DNA from: Limnohabitans sp. T6-5
Lineage (GTDB): Bacteria; Pseudomonadota; Gammaproteobacteria; Burkholderiales; Burkholderiaceae_C
DNA: 64,000 nt
Direction of reading: 5' to 3'
Assembly (NCBI RefSeq): GCF_003063315.1
Contig: NZ_NERV01000003.1
Coordinates: forward strand, 558,001 to 622,000
Shown: positions 1 through 8,252 of the stretch, in pieces
How positions within the stretch are numbered: position 1 is the first letter of the stretch
How the letters are laid out: each line of letters opens with the position of its first letter
Position numbers and translations under genes: made by a program
The notes under the pieces: model-generated
What the model was told of the DNA's origin: nothing
The model's input: only the letters and a program-made list of their open reading frames with translations
Database searches by the model: none

Positions 1-364
1 TGAAGTAAATGCCTTGTGTGCGCACCACCAGAACGCCAATGATGAGTGCAGCGAGTGCCGAGGCGCCTACGGCAATGGGCAGGCTGCTGTAGAGGCTGAT
101 GGGGTTGTCTTGCGGCGTCAGAAAAGCCAGCGCATAACCGGCAATGCCAAAGTAGGCCGCATGACCCAGCGACACCAGACCGGTGACGCCTTGCAGCAGA
201 TCAAGGCTCATCGCAAAGATGGCCAGGATCATCATGCGGTTGACCATGTCGATGTAAAAGTTGCTTCCGACAAAGGGGAAGGCAAGCAAAGCCGCAAGGC
301 CCAGCACGAGCAGCAACTGCACGCTGCGTGGCAGGATTTCCAGATGGGTTTGGGGGGCGCTCAT
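1..364 (-). CDS. livM: LivM-type branched-chain amino acid ABC transporter permease (3' end cut by window edge)
   Basis: Only the first 121 codons lie in the window; the gene runs off the left edge. The translation starts MSAPQTHLEI and contains hydrophobic membrane segments and the stretch LQGVTGLVSLGHAAYFGIAGY, which resembles the LivM permease family of inner-membrane HAAT importers. The ATG lies 7 bases after the livH stop, so the two permeases are co-transcribed. The ATPase genes livG and livF would be expected further left, outside the window. Substrate is not determined by sequence; HAAT systems in Burkholderiales often import aromatic or short organic acids rather than amino acids. 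Confidence 0.85.
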   Translation of the reverse strand, partial: MSAPQTHLEILPRSVQLLLVLGLAALLAFPFVGSNFYIDMVNRMMILAIFAMSLDLLQGVTGLVSLGHAAYFGIAGYALAFLTPQDNPISLYSSLPIAVGASALAALIIGVLVVRTQGIYF

Positions 365-371
365 GTCGATC

Positions 372-1235
372 TCACTGTTTGAAAAGGCCTTCGGGCTTGT
401 ACAAAAGCACCGCAGCCATGAGCACATACACCAGCATGCCGGAAACCTGCGGCAGCAAGACTTTGCCAAATGTGTCGACCAGGCCCACCAGCAAGGCTGC
501 GATGAGTGCACCGCGCACCGAGCCGATGCCACCAATGACCACGACCACAAAGCACATGATCAGCACTTGAGAGCCCATGTTGGGGTAAACACTGGAAATG
601 GGGGCGGCGATCATGCCGGCAATGGCCGCCAGGCCCACACCCAGCGCAAACACCACCGCATGGATCAAGCTGATGTTCACGCCCAGCGCTTCGGTCATTT
701 CGTGGTTGAAGGCACCCGCACGGATCTTCATGCCCAGGCGGGTTTTGGAAATCAGCAAATACAGACCCAGTGCGAGCAGCAGGCACACGCCTGACATGAA
801 CAGGCGATACACCGGGTAAGACAGGGTATCGGTCAGTGCAATGGATGCTGACAGGACTTCGGGAATTTGCACGCCGTGCACATCGTCGCCCCACAACATG
901 GAGCGCATTTCTTCAAACACATAGATCAACCCAAAGGTCAGCAGCACTTGATCGAGGTGATCGCGATGGTAAAAGTGTTTGAACAGCAGCTTTTCAAGCA
1001 AGAGGCCAAACACCACCGACAGCGCGGTGCCCACGATGATGGCCAGGGTGAAGCTGCCCAGAATTCCCGCCAGTGACCAGGCCAAGTAAGCGCCCAGCAT
1101 GTAAAAGCTGCCATGCGCCAGGTTCACCACGCCCATGATGCCGAAGATCAGTGTGAGGCCTGCGGCCAGCATGAACAGCAGCAGCCCATACTGGACGCTG
1201 TTGAGCAGCTGGATCAAAAAATTGATGAAGTCCAT
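372..1235 (-). CDS. livH: LivH-type branched-chain amino acid ABC transporter permease
   Basis: A 287-aa inner-membrane permease of a HAAT-family ABC importer. The protein opens MDFINFLIQLLNSVQYGLLL and carries the family hallmark GIMGVVNLAHGSFYMLGAY near residues 33-51, followed by alternating hydrophobic segments to the C-terminus. Length is normal for LivH (about 290 aa). It lies between the substrate-binding protein gene (upstream in transcription, 120 bases away) and livM (7 bases downstream). A hairpin with a T-run separates it from the binding-protein gene, so the permeases are probably made at lower levels than the binding protein. Confidence 0.9.
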   Translation of the reverse strand: MDFINFLIQLLNSVQYGLLLFMLAAGLTLIFGIMGVVNLAHGSFYMLGAYLAWSLAGILGSFTLAIIVGTALSVVFGLLLEKLLFKHFYHRDHLDQVLLTFGLIYVFEEMRSMLWGDDVHGVQIPEVLSASIALTDTLSYPVYRLFMSGVCLLLALGLYLLISKTRLGMKIRAGAFNHEMTEALGVNISLIHAVVFALGVGLAAIAGMIAAPISSVYPNMGSQVLIMCFVVVVIGGIGSVRGALIAALLVGLVDTFGKVLLPQVSGMLVYVLMAAVLLYKPEGLFKQ

Positions 1236-1279
1236 GGGTTTTCTACAAGATGAAAAACGGTCATGTCATGGCCATTGGG

Positions 1280-1309
1280 GAAAGAAAAACGGCGGATGTT
1301 TCCGCCGTT
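1280..1309 (-). terminator. Hairpin between binding-protein gene and livH (partial terminator/attenuator)
   Basis: AACGGCGGA and TCCGCCGTT pair around a 4-base loop (1288-1309). On the minus strand the stem is followed by TTTTTCTTT. The position inside an operon suggests partial termination that lowers permease relative to binding protein expression; that role is inference. Confidence 0.6.
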
Positions 1310-1355
1310 GTTGGGAGTGTGGGTTTGCGGGGCACGGCTCACCGTGCGCCGTGCA

Positions 1356-2552
1356 TCACAGGCGGCAGCCTGCGCCGGAATCTGCCAGGGCCTTGACGGC
1401 CACACCCAGCACCTTGTTCTCACCCTTGACCACTTCGCGCAGGTACATGTCTTGCACGGGGTTGTGGGCTTTGCTCATGGTCCACTTGCCGCGTGGGCTG
1501 TCGATCACGGCGCCTTCCATGGCTTTGTACAAAGCCGGTTTTTGGCTCAAGTCGCCTTTGACCGCGTTGGCACCCTGGATCAGCAGCAAGCCCGTGTCAT
1601 AGCCTTGCACCGCGTACACGTCAGGCTGCATTTTGAAAGTCTTGGCATAGGCCAGGCGGAATTCGTGGTTGCGCTTGGTGTCCAGGCTGTCGGCGTAGTG
1701 CAGGGTGGTCATCACGCCTTCGGCAGCGGGACCTGCGGCTTCGATCACGCCTTCGGTCAGGAAGCCCGAACCGTACAGGGCGATCTTGCCCTTGAGGCCC
1801 GCAGCGGCAAAGTCTTTCATGAACTTGGCCGCAGCGCCACCAGCGAAAAAGCAGGCCACGGCGTCAGGCTTGAGGGCAGCGATTTCGGTCAACAGAGCCT
1901 GGAATTCGACGTTGGGGAAGGGCAGGCCCAGTTCCTTGACGATGGTGCCGCCGGCCTTGGTGTAGCTGTCGCGGAAACCCTCAAAGGCTTCGTCACCAGC
2001 GGCGTACTTGTGCGTGATCCAGACGGCCTTCTTGTGGCCGCGCTTGACCATGGTCTCGCCCAGCGCCATGGTGGGTTGGCTGTTGGAGAAGCTGGTGCGG
2101 AACACGTTGGGCGCACACAGGGCGCGGGTTGCAGCATGCACACCCGCATTGGGAATCAGGCTGAGCACGCCACTGTCGCGAGCCACTTTGTGGATGCCCA
2201 TCTGCACACCCGAATGCACGGTGCCGATGATGACGTCGACCTTGTCGCGCTGCACCAGTTTGTTGGCGTTTTCGATGCCTTTGGACGGTTCGGATTCGTC
2301 GTCAACCTTGAACCATTCAATTTCGCGGCCGCCGAGTTTGCCGCCTTGTTCGTTGATGGCCATGCGCACACCGTTTTCAATGGCCACACCCAGCTGGGCA
2401 TAGGTGCCGGTGTAAGGCAGCATGAATCCGACGCGGATTTTGCCGCTTTGGGCCAGTGCGGTTTGCGGCAGCAAAAGACCAGCAGAGCTGGCTCCCAGCA
2501 GGGCAGCACCCTGGGTCAGCATTTGTCGGCGGGAGGTCAAAAAATGGGTCAT
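1356..2552 (-). CDS. ABC transporter periplasmic substrate-binding protein, branched-chain amino acid family
   Basis: A 398-aa type I periplasmic binding protein. The start at 2552 is chosen because AGGAGACAG stands just upstream and the product then begins with a signal peptide: MTHFLTSRRQMLTQGAALLG, with a twin-arginine-like SRRQML and a cleavage region near TALAQS. The mature protein has the family features GFMLPYTGTYAQLG, INEQGGKLGGR and DVIIGTVHSG. It is the first gene of the binding protein-livH-livM operon. Ligand is unknown; the sequence is close in style to binding proteins for aromatic or organic acids, but that is only an impression. Confidence 0.9.
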   Translation of the reverse strand: MTHFLTSRRQMLTQGAALLGASSAGLLLPQTALAQSGKIRVGFMLPYTGTYAQLGVAIENGVRMAINEQGGKLGGREIEWFKVDDESEPSKGIENANKLVQRDKVDVIIGTVHSGVQMGIHKVARDSGVLSLIPNAGVHAATRALCAPNVFRTSFSNSQPTMALGETMVKRGHKKAVWITHKYAAGDEAFEGFRDSYTKAGGTIVKELGLPFPNVEFQALLTEIAALKPDAVACFFAGGAAAKFMKDFAAAGLKGKIALYGSGFLTEGVIEAAGPAAEGVMTTLHYADSLDTKRNHEFRLAYAKTFKMQPDVYAVQGYDTGLLLIQGANAVKGDLSQKPALYKAMEGAVIDSPRGKWTMSKAHNPVQDMYLREVVKGENKVLGVAVKALADSGAGCRL

Positions 2553-2633
2553 GGTTGTCTGTCTCCTGTGGTGCAATGGAATGATCGAATGCTGGAGGAT
2601 TTCCTGTGCAATCTGGTCAAAGCATAGCGGATG

Positions 2634-2646
2634 ATCGTGTCACGAT
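2634..2646. promoter_or_regulatory. 13-bp perfect palindrome upstream of the binding-protein gene
   Basis: ATCGTG-T-CACGAT, centred about 88 bases upstream of the 2552 start codon. It has the shape of a dimeric regulator site, but no regulator gene is adjacent, so assignment is open. Confidence 0.3.
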
Positions 2647-2797
2647 AAATGCATTATCTTGCTTGTCTTTGCTGATTTTTCTAGGTGGATACCCTCAAGA
2701 TGGGGCTTGACACGCATCAAAACGCATGTTTTTCTGAGACTATAGATCCGGCCCTGTGAAGTTTGAAGTGAAAGGCTTTTCTTGGCATAGCGATCAG

Positions 2798-2871
2798 TGT
2801 GGGAGCCCCGCCCTCGGGGCGATGGGTAGTGGTCTGCGAGGCTCCATCGCGGCGAGGGCGCCGCTCCCACA
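2798..2871. repeat. REP-like inverted pair, family B (GTGGGAGC type)
   Basis: Two facing half units: GTGGGAGCCCCGCCCTCGGG at the left and GGCGAGGGCGCCGCTCCCAC at the right. The same two ends recur at 62542-62649. These resemble the REP/BIME elements of Pseudomonas in design (5'-GTGGGAGC plus a G/C-rich hairpin). No REP-associated transposase is seen in the window. Confidence 0.75.
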
Positions 2872-3203
2872 AAAAAGCGTTCATGCAAACTTCATCGGGC
2901 CGGATCAATAGAAACATAGTGCTCCTGTTGCTCAAGGAAACCGCGCTACATGCTTGGCGTCTACGGCCATGCCATCAAGGGACATCCGCAAAGCTCAGAT
3001 GGATATTGAGGAACGATAAGGATGCGCTATCGCAGAAATTTACGATGCCTTGTTGACGTCGACAAGTCGCCTGCGAAGACCGGGTAGGCATCATGCTGGC
3101 AACAGTGAAAGGAATGGGGGTTATTGAAGGCTATGCCGGAATCGTTGGTGATTTGGCATGTCGGGCCTGTAGGGTCATGCGGCCATGGCATGTAGAGAAA
3201 ACT

Positions 3204-3280
3204 TGGCCTGCCCGCCTGGGATCGAACCAGGGACCCACAGCTTAGAAGGCTGTTGCTCTATCCAACTGAGCTACGGACAG
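3204..3280 (-). tRNA. tRNA-Arg (anticodon UCU)
   Basis: A 77-nt cloverleaf: acceptor CTGTCCG/CGGGCAG, D-arm GCTC/GAGC, anticodon stem ACAGC/GCTGT with loop CTTCTAA (anticodon TCT), T-arm CCTGG/CCAGG with TTCGATC. Discriminator G and CCA are encoded. It reads AGA codons, rare in this GC-rich genome. Confidence 0.95.
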
Positions 3281-3292
3281 ATGCTGCAAAAA

Positions 3293-3320
3293 CAAAAGGC
3301 CCTGACGGGCCTTTGTTTTT
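3293..3320. terminator. Bidirectional terminator-like hairpin between the two tRNAs
   Basis: AAAGGCCC-TGAC-GGGCCTTT followed by GTTTTT on the plus strand; the minus strand reads TTTTGTTTTT after the stem. It sits downstream of tRNA-Pro and only about 13 bases upstream of tRNA-Arg on the transcribed strand. Confidence 0.7.
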
Positions 3321-3323
3321 AAA

Positions 3324-3400
3324 TGGTCGGAGCGGCGGGATTCGAACTCGCGACCCTCTGCTCCCAAAGCAGATGCGCTACCAGGCTGCGCTACGCTCCG
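3324..3400 (-). tRNA. tRNA-Pro (anticodon UGG)
   Basis: A 77-nt cloverleaf: acceptor CGGAGCG/CGCTCCG, D-arm GCGC/GCGC, anticodon stem TCTGC/GCAGA with loop TTTGGGA (anticodon TGG), T-loop TTCGAAT, encoded ACCA end. One A-C mismatch is visible in the T-stem. Confidence 0.95.
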
Positions 3401-3465
3401 ACTGCATGTATTCTAACCGTCAAAAGCTTGGTTTTTTGACGCGCTGCACAAACAAGTGAAATCTT

Positions 3466-4158
3466 TCAGCGTTTTTTGTACTGAGCGGACCCGAACAGCG
3501 TTTGTTTGGCCTTGTCATCCAGCAGCGGTTTGCGGGCATCGGCCAGGACCAGCACGGCTTTTTGCACCGCCGGGCGTTCTGCGATCCGGTCAAACCAGGC
3601 TTTCAGTCGCGGGTAATCGGCCCAGTCGATGCCCTGGTTTTGCCAACTGCGCAGCCAAGGGAAGATGGCCATGTCTGCAATCGAGTAGTCTCCGCCTGCG
3701 ATCCAGTCCTGGCTCTTGAGTTGTTTGTCCAGCACGCCATACAGACGCTTGGCTTCGTTGGTGTAACGCTGGACGGCGTAGTCGATTTTTTCGGGAGCGT
3801 AGATGCGAAAGTGGTGGGCTTGTCCGAGCATGGGTCCGAGGCCCCCCATCTGGAACATGAGCCATTGCAGCACATCGTATTTGGCGCGGTCAGATGCGGG
3901 CAGGAAGCGTCCGGTCTTGGCCGCCAGATACAGCAAGATGGCGCCCGACTCGAAGAGGGAAATCGGTTGGCCATCCGGCCCATCTGAGTCGACCAAGGCT
4001 GGAATCTTGTTGTTGGGGCTGATTTTCAGGAAGGAGGGCTTGAACTGGTCGCCTTGTCCAATGTTGACTGCATGCACCCGGTAGGGCAGACCGCATTCTT
4101 CAAGCAAGATGTGAATTTTGTGGCCGTTGGGCGTGGGCCATGTGTAGAGGTCGATCAT
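3466..4158 (-). CDS. Glutathione S-transferase family protein (YfcG/YghU-like)
   Basis: A 230-aa cytosolic GST. The start MIDLYTWPTPNGHKIHILL at 4158 has AAGGATTTTCAG upstream; a longer reading to 4197 adds residues not typical of the family. The N-terminal thioredoxin fold (residues 1-85) has TPNGHK, NKIPALVD and ESGAILLYLA; the all-helical C-terminal half follows. This pattern fits the nu-class YfcG/YghU enzymes, which use glutathione to reduce disulfides or peroxides. A strong terminator separates it from the acyl-CoA dehydrogenase operon upstream, so it is probably a separate unit. Confidence 0.85.
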   Translation of the reverse strand: MIDLYTWPTPNGHKIHILLEECGLPYRVHAVNIGQGDQFKPSFLKISPNNKIPALVDSDGPDGQPISLFESGAILLYLAAKTGRFLPASDRAKYDVLQWLMFQMGGLGPMLGQAHHFRIYAPEKIDYAVQRYTNEAKRLYGVLDKQLKSQDWIAGGDYSIADMAIFPWLRSWQNQGIDWADYPRLKAWFDRIAERPAVQKAVLVLADARKPLLDDKAKQTLFGSAQYKKR

Positions 4159-4200
4159 CTGAAAATCCTTGGGGATGGGACAAGAAGGGGGGATCATCGC

Positions 4201-4230
4201 AAAAAAACGGCCTGCAAGTGCAGGCCGTTT
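4201..4230 (-). terminator. Rho-independent terminator of the acyl-CoA catabolic operon
   Basis: A 12-bp perfect stem AAACGGCCTGCA/TGCAGGCCGTTT (4205-4230). On the minus strand it is followed by a run of seven T. It lies 19 bases after the acyl-CoA dehydrogenase stop. Confidence 0.9.
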
Positions 4231-4248
4231 ATAGGGGAGTGCGCGCGA

Positions 4249-5508
4249 TCAGCTGCCGCGTGTGATGGGCATGTCCACTTCGCCAGGCATGGCCAGGTGC
4301 TTGGCCAGCTCCAGCTTGGCCAGGGAGTTGCGGTGCACTTCATCCGGACCGTCGGCCAGGCGCAAGGTGCGCTGATGGGCGTAGGCATAAGCGAGCGGGA
4401 AGTCTTGCGACACACCGCCACCGCCGTGGGCCTGGATGGCCCAGTCGATGATCTGGCAGGCCATGTTGGGGGCCACGATCTTGATCATGGCGATCTCGGC
4501 TTTCGCCACCTTGTTGCCTACGGTGTCCATCATGGAGGCCGCTTTAAGAGTCAGCAAACGGGCCTGCTCGATCATGCAGCGGGACTCGGCGATGCGTTCT
4601 TGCCAGACCGTCTGACGGGCCACTTCGCGGCCAAAGGCCACGCGGCTGTTCAGGCGCTTGCACATCAACTCCAGCGCACGCTCGGCGATGCCAATGGTGC
4701 GCATGCAGTGGTGGATGCGTCCGGGGCCCAAGCGGCCTTGGGCGATTTCAAAACCTCGGCCTTCACCCAGCAGGATGTTGTCGACCGGAACGCGCACATT
4801 CTTCAGCACCACTTCCATGTGGCCGTGTGGCGCGTCGTCGTAGCCAAACACAGACAAGGCACGCACCACCGTGATGCCAGGGGTGTTGGCAGGCACGACG
4901 ATCATGGATTGCTGTTCGTGGCGACCCGCGTCGGGATTGGTTTTGCCCATGACGATGTAGACCGCGCAACGTGGGTCGCCGGCACCGGACGACCACCACT
5001 TGCGGCCGTTGATGACGTATTCGTCGCCATCGCGGCGGATCTCACATTCGATGTTGGTGGCATCCGACGAGGCCACATCGGGCTCGGTCATCAGGAAGGC
5101 TGAGCGGATCTCGCCTTTGAGCAGAGGCTCCAGCCATTCGTCCTTGAGGCTTTCGCTGGCATAGCGCTCCAGCGTTTCCATGTTGCCCGTGTCAGGGGCT
5201 GAGCAGTTGAAAATTTCGGCGGCAAAGGGCACGCGGCCCATGATCTCGCACAGGGGGGCGTATTCCAGATTCGACAGGCCTTGTGGGGCGCGTGTGGATT
5301 TGGGCAAAAACAGATTCCACAAACCTGCGGCCAGCGCCTTGGGCTTGAGTTCTTCCACTATCTTGGTCGGCACCCAGGCGTTGCCTTTGGCCCGGTTTTC
5401 GGCGATTTCCGCAAAGAACCTCGCTTCATTGGGGTAAATGTGTTCGTCCATGAAGGCCAGCAAGCGGGCCTGCATCTCTTTGACCTTGGGGGTGTATTCA
5501 AAATCCAT
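4249..5508 (-). CDS. ACAD10/11-like acyl-CoA dehydrogenase (LvaC-like)
   Basis: A 419-aa FAD-dependent acyl-CoA dehydrogenase. The ATG at 5508 ([17 protein letters not shown]) follows AGGAGACAGACC. Family marks: [15 protein letters not shown] (FAD/substrate region, about residue 160), [28 protein letters not shown], and [13 protein letters not shown] near residue 370. The C-terminal [10 protein letters not shown] is typical of the ACAD10/ACAD11 branch. The neighbouring upstream gene is an APH-family kinase, the same pairing as the two domains of human ACAD10/11 and as Pseudomonas putida LvaA/LvaC, which act on 4-hydroxyacyl-CoA after phosphorylation. A role in converting 4-hydroxyacyl-CoA for beta-oxidation is therefore a reasonable inference. 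Confidence 0.9.
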   Translation of the reverse strand: MDFEYTPKVKEMQARLLAFMDEHIYPNEARFFAEIAENRAKGNAWVPTKIVEELKPKALAAGLWNLFLPKSTRAPQGLSNLEYAPLCEIMGRVPFAAEIFNCSAPDTGNMETLERYASESLKDEWLEPLLKGEIRSAFLMTEPDVASSDATNIECEIRRDGDEYVINGRKWWSSGAGDPRCAVYIVMGKTNPDAGRHEQQSMIVVPANTPGITVVRALSVFGYDDAPHGHMEVVLKNVRVPVDNILLGEGRGFEIAQGRLGPGRIHHCMRTIGIAERALELMCKRLNSRVAFGREVARQTVWQERIAESRCMIEQARLLTLKAASMMDTVGNKVAKAEIAMIKIVAPNMACQIIDWAIQAHGGGGVSQDFPLAYAYAHQRTLRLADGPDEVHRNSLAKLELAKHLAMPGEVDMPITRGS

Positions 5509-5555
5509 GGTCTGTCTCCTTGAAGTGAGGGGGGAAAGGGGTGAGGGGTGTTGGA

Positions 5556-6641
5556 TCAGGCTTTGCAGGCAAACTGCCAGGCCAGCTCGGCCATGGGGCG
5601 AGCGCCTGCGCCAGATGTTTTGGCCTGATCGCTGGAGGCGGTGCCGTCTTCCACGCGTTTGGCAATGCCTTGCAAAATGGCCGCAATGCGGAACATGTTG
5701 TAGGCCAGGTAGAAGTTCCAGTCTTTGGCCAGGATGTCTGGTGTAGTGAAGCCTGTGCGCTCGCAATAGCGGCGGATGTATTCGGCTTCTGAGGGAATGC
5801 CCAGAGCGGCCAAGTCCAGCCCGCCGATGCCCCGGAAGGTGCCCGGGCTGATGTGCCAGGCCATGCAGTGGTAACTGAAGTCCGCCAGCGGATGGCCCAA
5901 GGTGGACAGCTCCCAATCCAGCACGGCCAGCACGCGCGCTTCAGTCGGGTGGAACATCAGGTTGTCCAGTCGGTAGTCGCCGTGCACGATGCTGACCAGT
6001 GAATCGTCCTTGGCGCTGTCCGGGATGTGCTTGGGCAGCCATTCGATCAGTTTGTCCATTTCCGGGATGGGCTGGGTGATGGATGCTGCGTATTGCTTGC
6101 TCCAGCGTCCGATCTGTCGCTCGATGTAGTTGCCCGGTTTGCCATAGCTGGCCAAACCGCGTTCGGCAAAATTCACTTTGTGCAGTGCGGCCATGACGCG
6201 GTTCATTTCGTCGTAAATAGCGCCGCGTTCGCCCTGTGTCATGCCGGGCAGGGACTGGTCCCACAGGACGCGACCTTGCACAAACTCCATCACATAGAAG
6301 GCACGCCCAATGACCGATTCGTCATCGCACAGCACATGCATTTGGGCCACGGGCACGTCGGTGCCATGCAGGCCTTGCATCACGGCAAATTCGCGCTCAA
6401 TGGCGTGGGCCGAGGGCAGCAGTTTGGCCACAGGGCCTGGCTTGGCCCGCATCACGTATTGGCGTGATGGGGTGATGAGCTTGTAAGTGGGATTGGATTG
6501 GCCGCCCTTGAACATTTCCACGCTCAAGGGGCCTGCAAAGCCGGGCAGTCTGGCGCTGAGCCAGTTTTCCAGGGCTGCGATGTCGAAGGCGTGGGAGCCC
6601 GTGACAGGCCGGGTCCCCACGAAATGATCAAAAGCACTCAT
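5556..6641 (-). CDS. APH/choline-kinase-fold phosphotransferase, ACAD10/11-type (LvaA-like)
   Basis: A 361-aa kinase of the aminoglycoside phosphotransferase fold. Visible motifs: nucleotide loop [10 protein letters not shown] (about residue 47), lysine-containing strand YVMRAKPG, catalytic loop [12 protein letters not shown] (about residue 220) and the metal-binding [17 protein letters not shown]. In this subfamily the substrate is not an antibiotic: the human ACAD10/11 kinase domain and P. putida LvaA phosphorylate the 4-hydroxyl of 4-hydroxyacyl-CoA. It lies 47 bases upstream of the acyl-CoA dehydrogenase gene and downstream of a Crp/Fnr regulator, all on one strand. The antibiotic-resistance label often given to this fold should be avoided here. 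Confidence 0.9.
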   Translation of the reverse strand: MSAFDHFVGTRPVTGSHAFDIAALENWLSARLPGFAGPLSVEMFKGGQSNPTYKLITPSRQYVMRAKPGPVAKLLPSAHAIEREFAVMQGLHGTDVPVAQMHVLCDDESVIGRAFYVMEFVQGRVLWDQSLPGMTQGERGAIYDEMNRVMAALHKVNFAERGLASYGKPGNYIERQIGRWSKQYAASITQPIPEMDKLIEWLPKHIPDSAKDDSLVSIVHGDYRLDNLMFHPTEARVLAVLDWELSTLGHPLADFSYHCMAWHISPGTFRGIGGLDLAALGIPSEAEYIRRYCERTGFTTPDILAKDWNFYLAYNMFRIAAILQGIAKRVEDGTASSDQAKTSGAGARPMAELAWQFACKA

Positions 6642-6693
6642 GGGGCACCTGTTGCCGCTTGTTTCAGCGGTGATTGAAGTTGAAAAATCCGGG

Positions 6694-7413
6694 TCAGTGA
6701 TCCGCGTTGACGATTTGCATCAAGCCTTCCCGATCCAGCACCAGCAGACCACCCGGCTCGATCCGGATGATGTGCTCGCGCTCCATTTGCTTGAGTTCCT
6801 GGTTGACCCGCTGACGCGATGCGCCCAGCAGTTGCGCCAGTTCTTCTTGCGCCAGTTGCAAGCTGATGCGAATCGCCTTGGCGTCCGACAAGCTGGGCAC
6901 CCCGTAGCTGCGCAGCAAGTGGTTGAGTTGCTTGGCCAGTCGGGCGCGCAAGGGCAGGGTGTTGAGGTCTTCCACCAAGCCGTAGAGTTGGCGAATGCGA
7001 CGTGCATGCAGACGCAACATCGCATCGTAGAACTCGACGTGTTGCGAGAGGATTTTTTTGAAGTCGGCTTTGGCCACGTTCAGTGTGGTCGTGTCGCCAT
7101 GCGCATAGGCATCGTGCGTGCGCCGATCCCCGTCGAAGATCGAGACATCGCCAAACCAGATGCCCGGCTCCACATAGGTCAATGTGATTTGTTTGCCCGA
7201 GACCGAGGTCGAGCTCACGCGCACCGCACCCTTGGCGCAGGCGATCCACTGCTCGGGGGGCTCCCCCCGTGCAGCGATCATGTCGCCGTCCTTGTAGCGT
7301 TTGACGTAAGCGCATCGAAGTATGTCGTGCCGAAGCGATGGTGAAAGGGTTGAAAACCAGCGACCGTTGTTGATCGCTTCTCTTTCTTCCATTGTCAGAA
7401 TGGGTTCGTCCAT
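6694..7413 (-). CDS. Crp/Fnr-family transcriptional regulator
   Basis: A 239-aa regulator. Residues about 20-135 form a cyclic-nucleotide-binding-like beta barrel (DGDMIAARGEPPEQW, GIWFGDVSIFDGDRRTHDAYA). Residues about 150-230 are a winged helix with the recognition helix in QEELAQLLGASRQRVNQELK. No cysteine cluster for an FeS centre is seen, so it is not an Fnr-type oxygen sensor. The GD...RT phosphate-cassette pattern is close to, but not identical with, the Crp cAMP pocket. It sits inside the catabolic operon between the hydratase and kinase genes, so it likely controls that operon; a palindrome upstream of the first gene is a possible target. Confidence 0.9.
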   Translation of the reverse strand: MDEPILTMEEREAINNGRWFSTLSPSLRHDILRCAYVKRYKDGDMIAARGEPPEQWIACAKGAVRVSSTSVSGKQITLTYVEPGIWFGDVSIFDGDRRTHDAYAHGDTTTLNVAKADFKKILSQHVEFYDAMLRLHARRIRQLYGLVEDLNTLPLRARLAKQLNHLLRSYGVPSLSDAKAIRISLQLAQEELAQLLGASRQRVNQELKQMEREHIIRIEPGGLLVLDREGLMQIVNADH

Positions 7414-7470
7414 GGGCTGTCTTTTCAGTGACTGGAAAATGGTTTTTTGTCGCCTGGGGGACCGGGCGGC

Positions 7471-8250
7471 TTATTCGTACTGCGGCGTTTGTTTGTTCAA
7501 AAACGCCGCAATGCCAATGCCTGCATTGCTGTGGTGCAGGTTCTTGACAAAGTGGTCGCGCTCTCGCGCCAGTTGCGCATTCAGGCTGCTGCCATCGGCG
7601 TCGGCCAGCAGTTCCTTGACGCTGCTCAGCGCGTTGGGCGCACGGGCATTGAGTTGACCCGCCAGCTTCAGGGTTTCGTTCAAGGCTTGCGCGGGGTCGG
7701 TCAATCGGTTGACGACACCCAGTTGTTGCAAACGTTCAGCGCCGATGCGCTCGCCGCACATCAGCAGCTCGGTGGCCAGCTGGCGCGGGACGGCACGCGA
7801 CAGGCTCCAGCTGCCGCCGCCATCGGGTGACAGGGCAATGCCGCTGTAAGCCATCACGAACACGCTGTTGCGTGCGGCCACGATCATGTCGCAGGCCAGA
7901 GCCAGCGAGAAACCGGCGCCCGCAGCAGGCCCTTCGACGGCTGCGATGACGGGTTTGGGAAAAGTGCGAATGGCCTCGATCCAGTTGTGCAAGCCTTCTA
8001 TGCTTTGCGCCTGGTGCTCAGGGGGCAACTGGCGGTTGTTTTGCAAGCGTTGCAAATTGCCGCCTGCGCTGAAGATGCCATTGGCCCCGGTGATGACCAC
8101 GCTGCGCACATCAGCGTTGGACTCGGCCACGCTCAGGGCTTCCACCCCGGCGGCGTACATCTCTGGCCCGAGTGCATTGCGGAACTCCGGATTGCTCAGG
8201 GTCAGGACAAGGGTCTGGCCTTCGCTGGTGCTGATCAGTTGTGCGGTCAT
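7471..8250 (-). CDS. Enoyl-CoA hydratase/isomerase family protein
   Basis: A 259-aa crotonase-fold enzyme. The ATG at 8250 gives MTAQLISTSEGQTLVLTLSN, the normal N-terminus; longer upstream frames are not used. Crotonase marks: ITGANGIFSAGGNLQRL near residue 65 (oxyanion hole), AAVEGPAAGAGFSLALACD near residue 105, and SPDGGGSWSLSRAVP near residue 140. The last has Asp-Gly-Gly where classical hydratases carry a catalytic Glu, so the exact reaction (hydration or isomerisation) is open. The start lies 2 bases after the stop of the 3-hydroxyacyl-CoA dehydrogenase gene, showing translational coupling. Confidence 0.9.
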   Translation of the reverse strand: MTAQLISTSEGQTLVLTLSNPEFRNALGPEMYAAGVEALSVAESNADVRSVVITGANGIFSAGGNLQRLQNNRQLPPEHQAQSIEGLHNWIEAIRTFPKPVIAAVEGPAAGAGFSLALACDMIVAARNSVFVMAYSGIALSPDGGGSWSLSRAVPRQLATELLMCGERIGAERLQQLGVVNRLTDPAQALNETLKLAGQLNARAPNALSSVKELLADADGSSLNAQLARERDHFVKNLHHSNAGIGIAAFLNKQTPQYE

Positions 8251-8252
8251 GC

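Larger units (their letters stand above)
2577..3203. other. Gene-poor intergenic stretch
   Basis: No convincing coding frame on either strand. It holds the upstream region of the binding-protein operon with a short perfect palindrome (2634-2646) and one REP-like repeat pair (2798-2871). The remainder up to tRNA-Arg shows nothing recognisable. Confidence 0.5.

Noticed and set aside
1263..2627. Long plus-strand open frame (454 codons) opposite the binding-protein gene
   Set aside because: It mirrors the minus-strand gene in GC-rich DNA, has no family features and no ribosome site; the other strand is a clear binding protein.
5556..6641. Aminoglycoside resistance gene
   Set aside because: The fold is APH-like, but sequence pattern and the adjacent ACAD10/11-like gene indicate a metabolic kinase.
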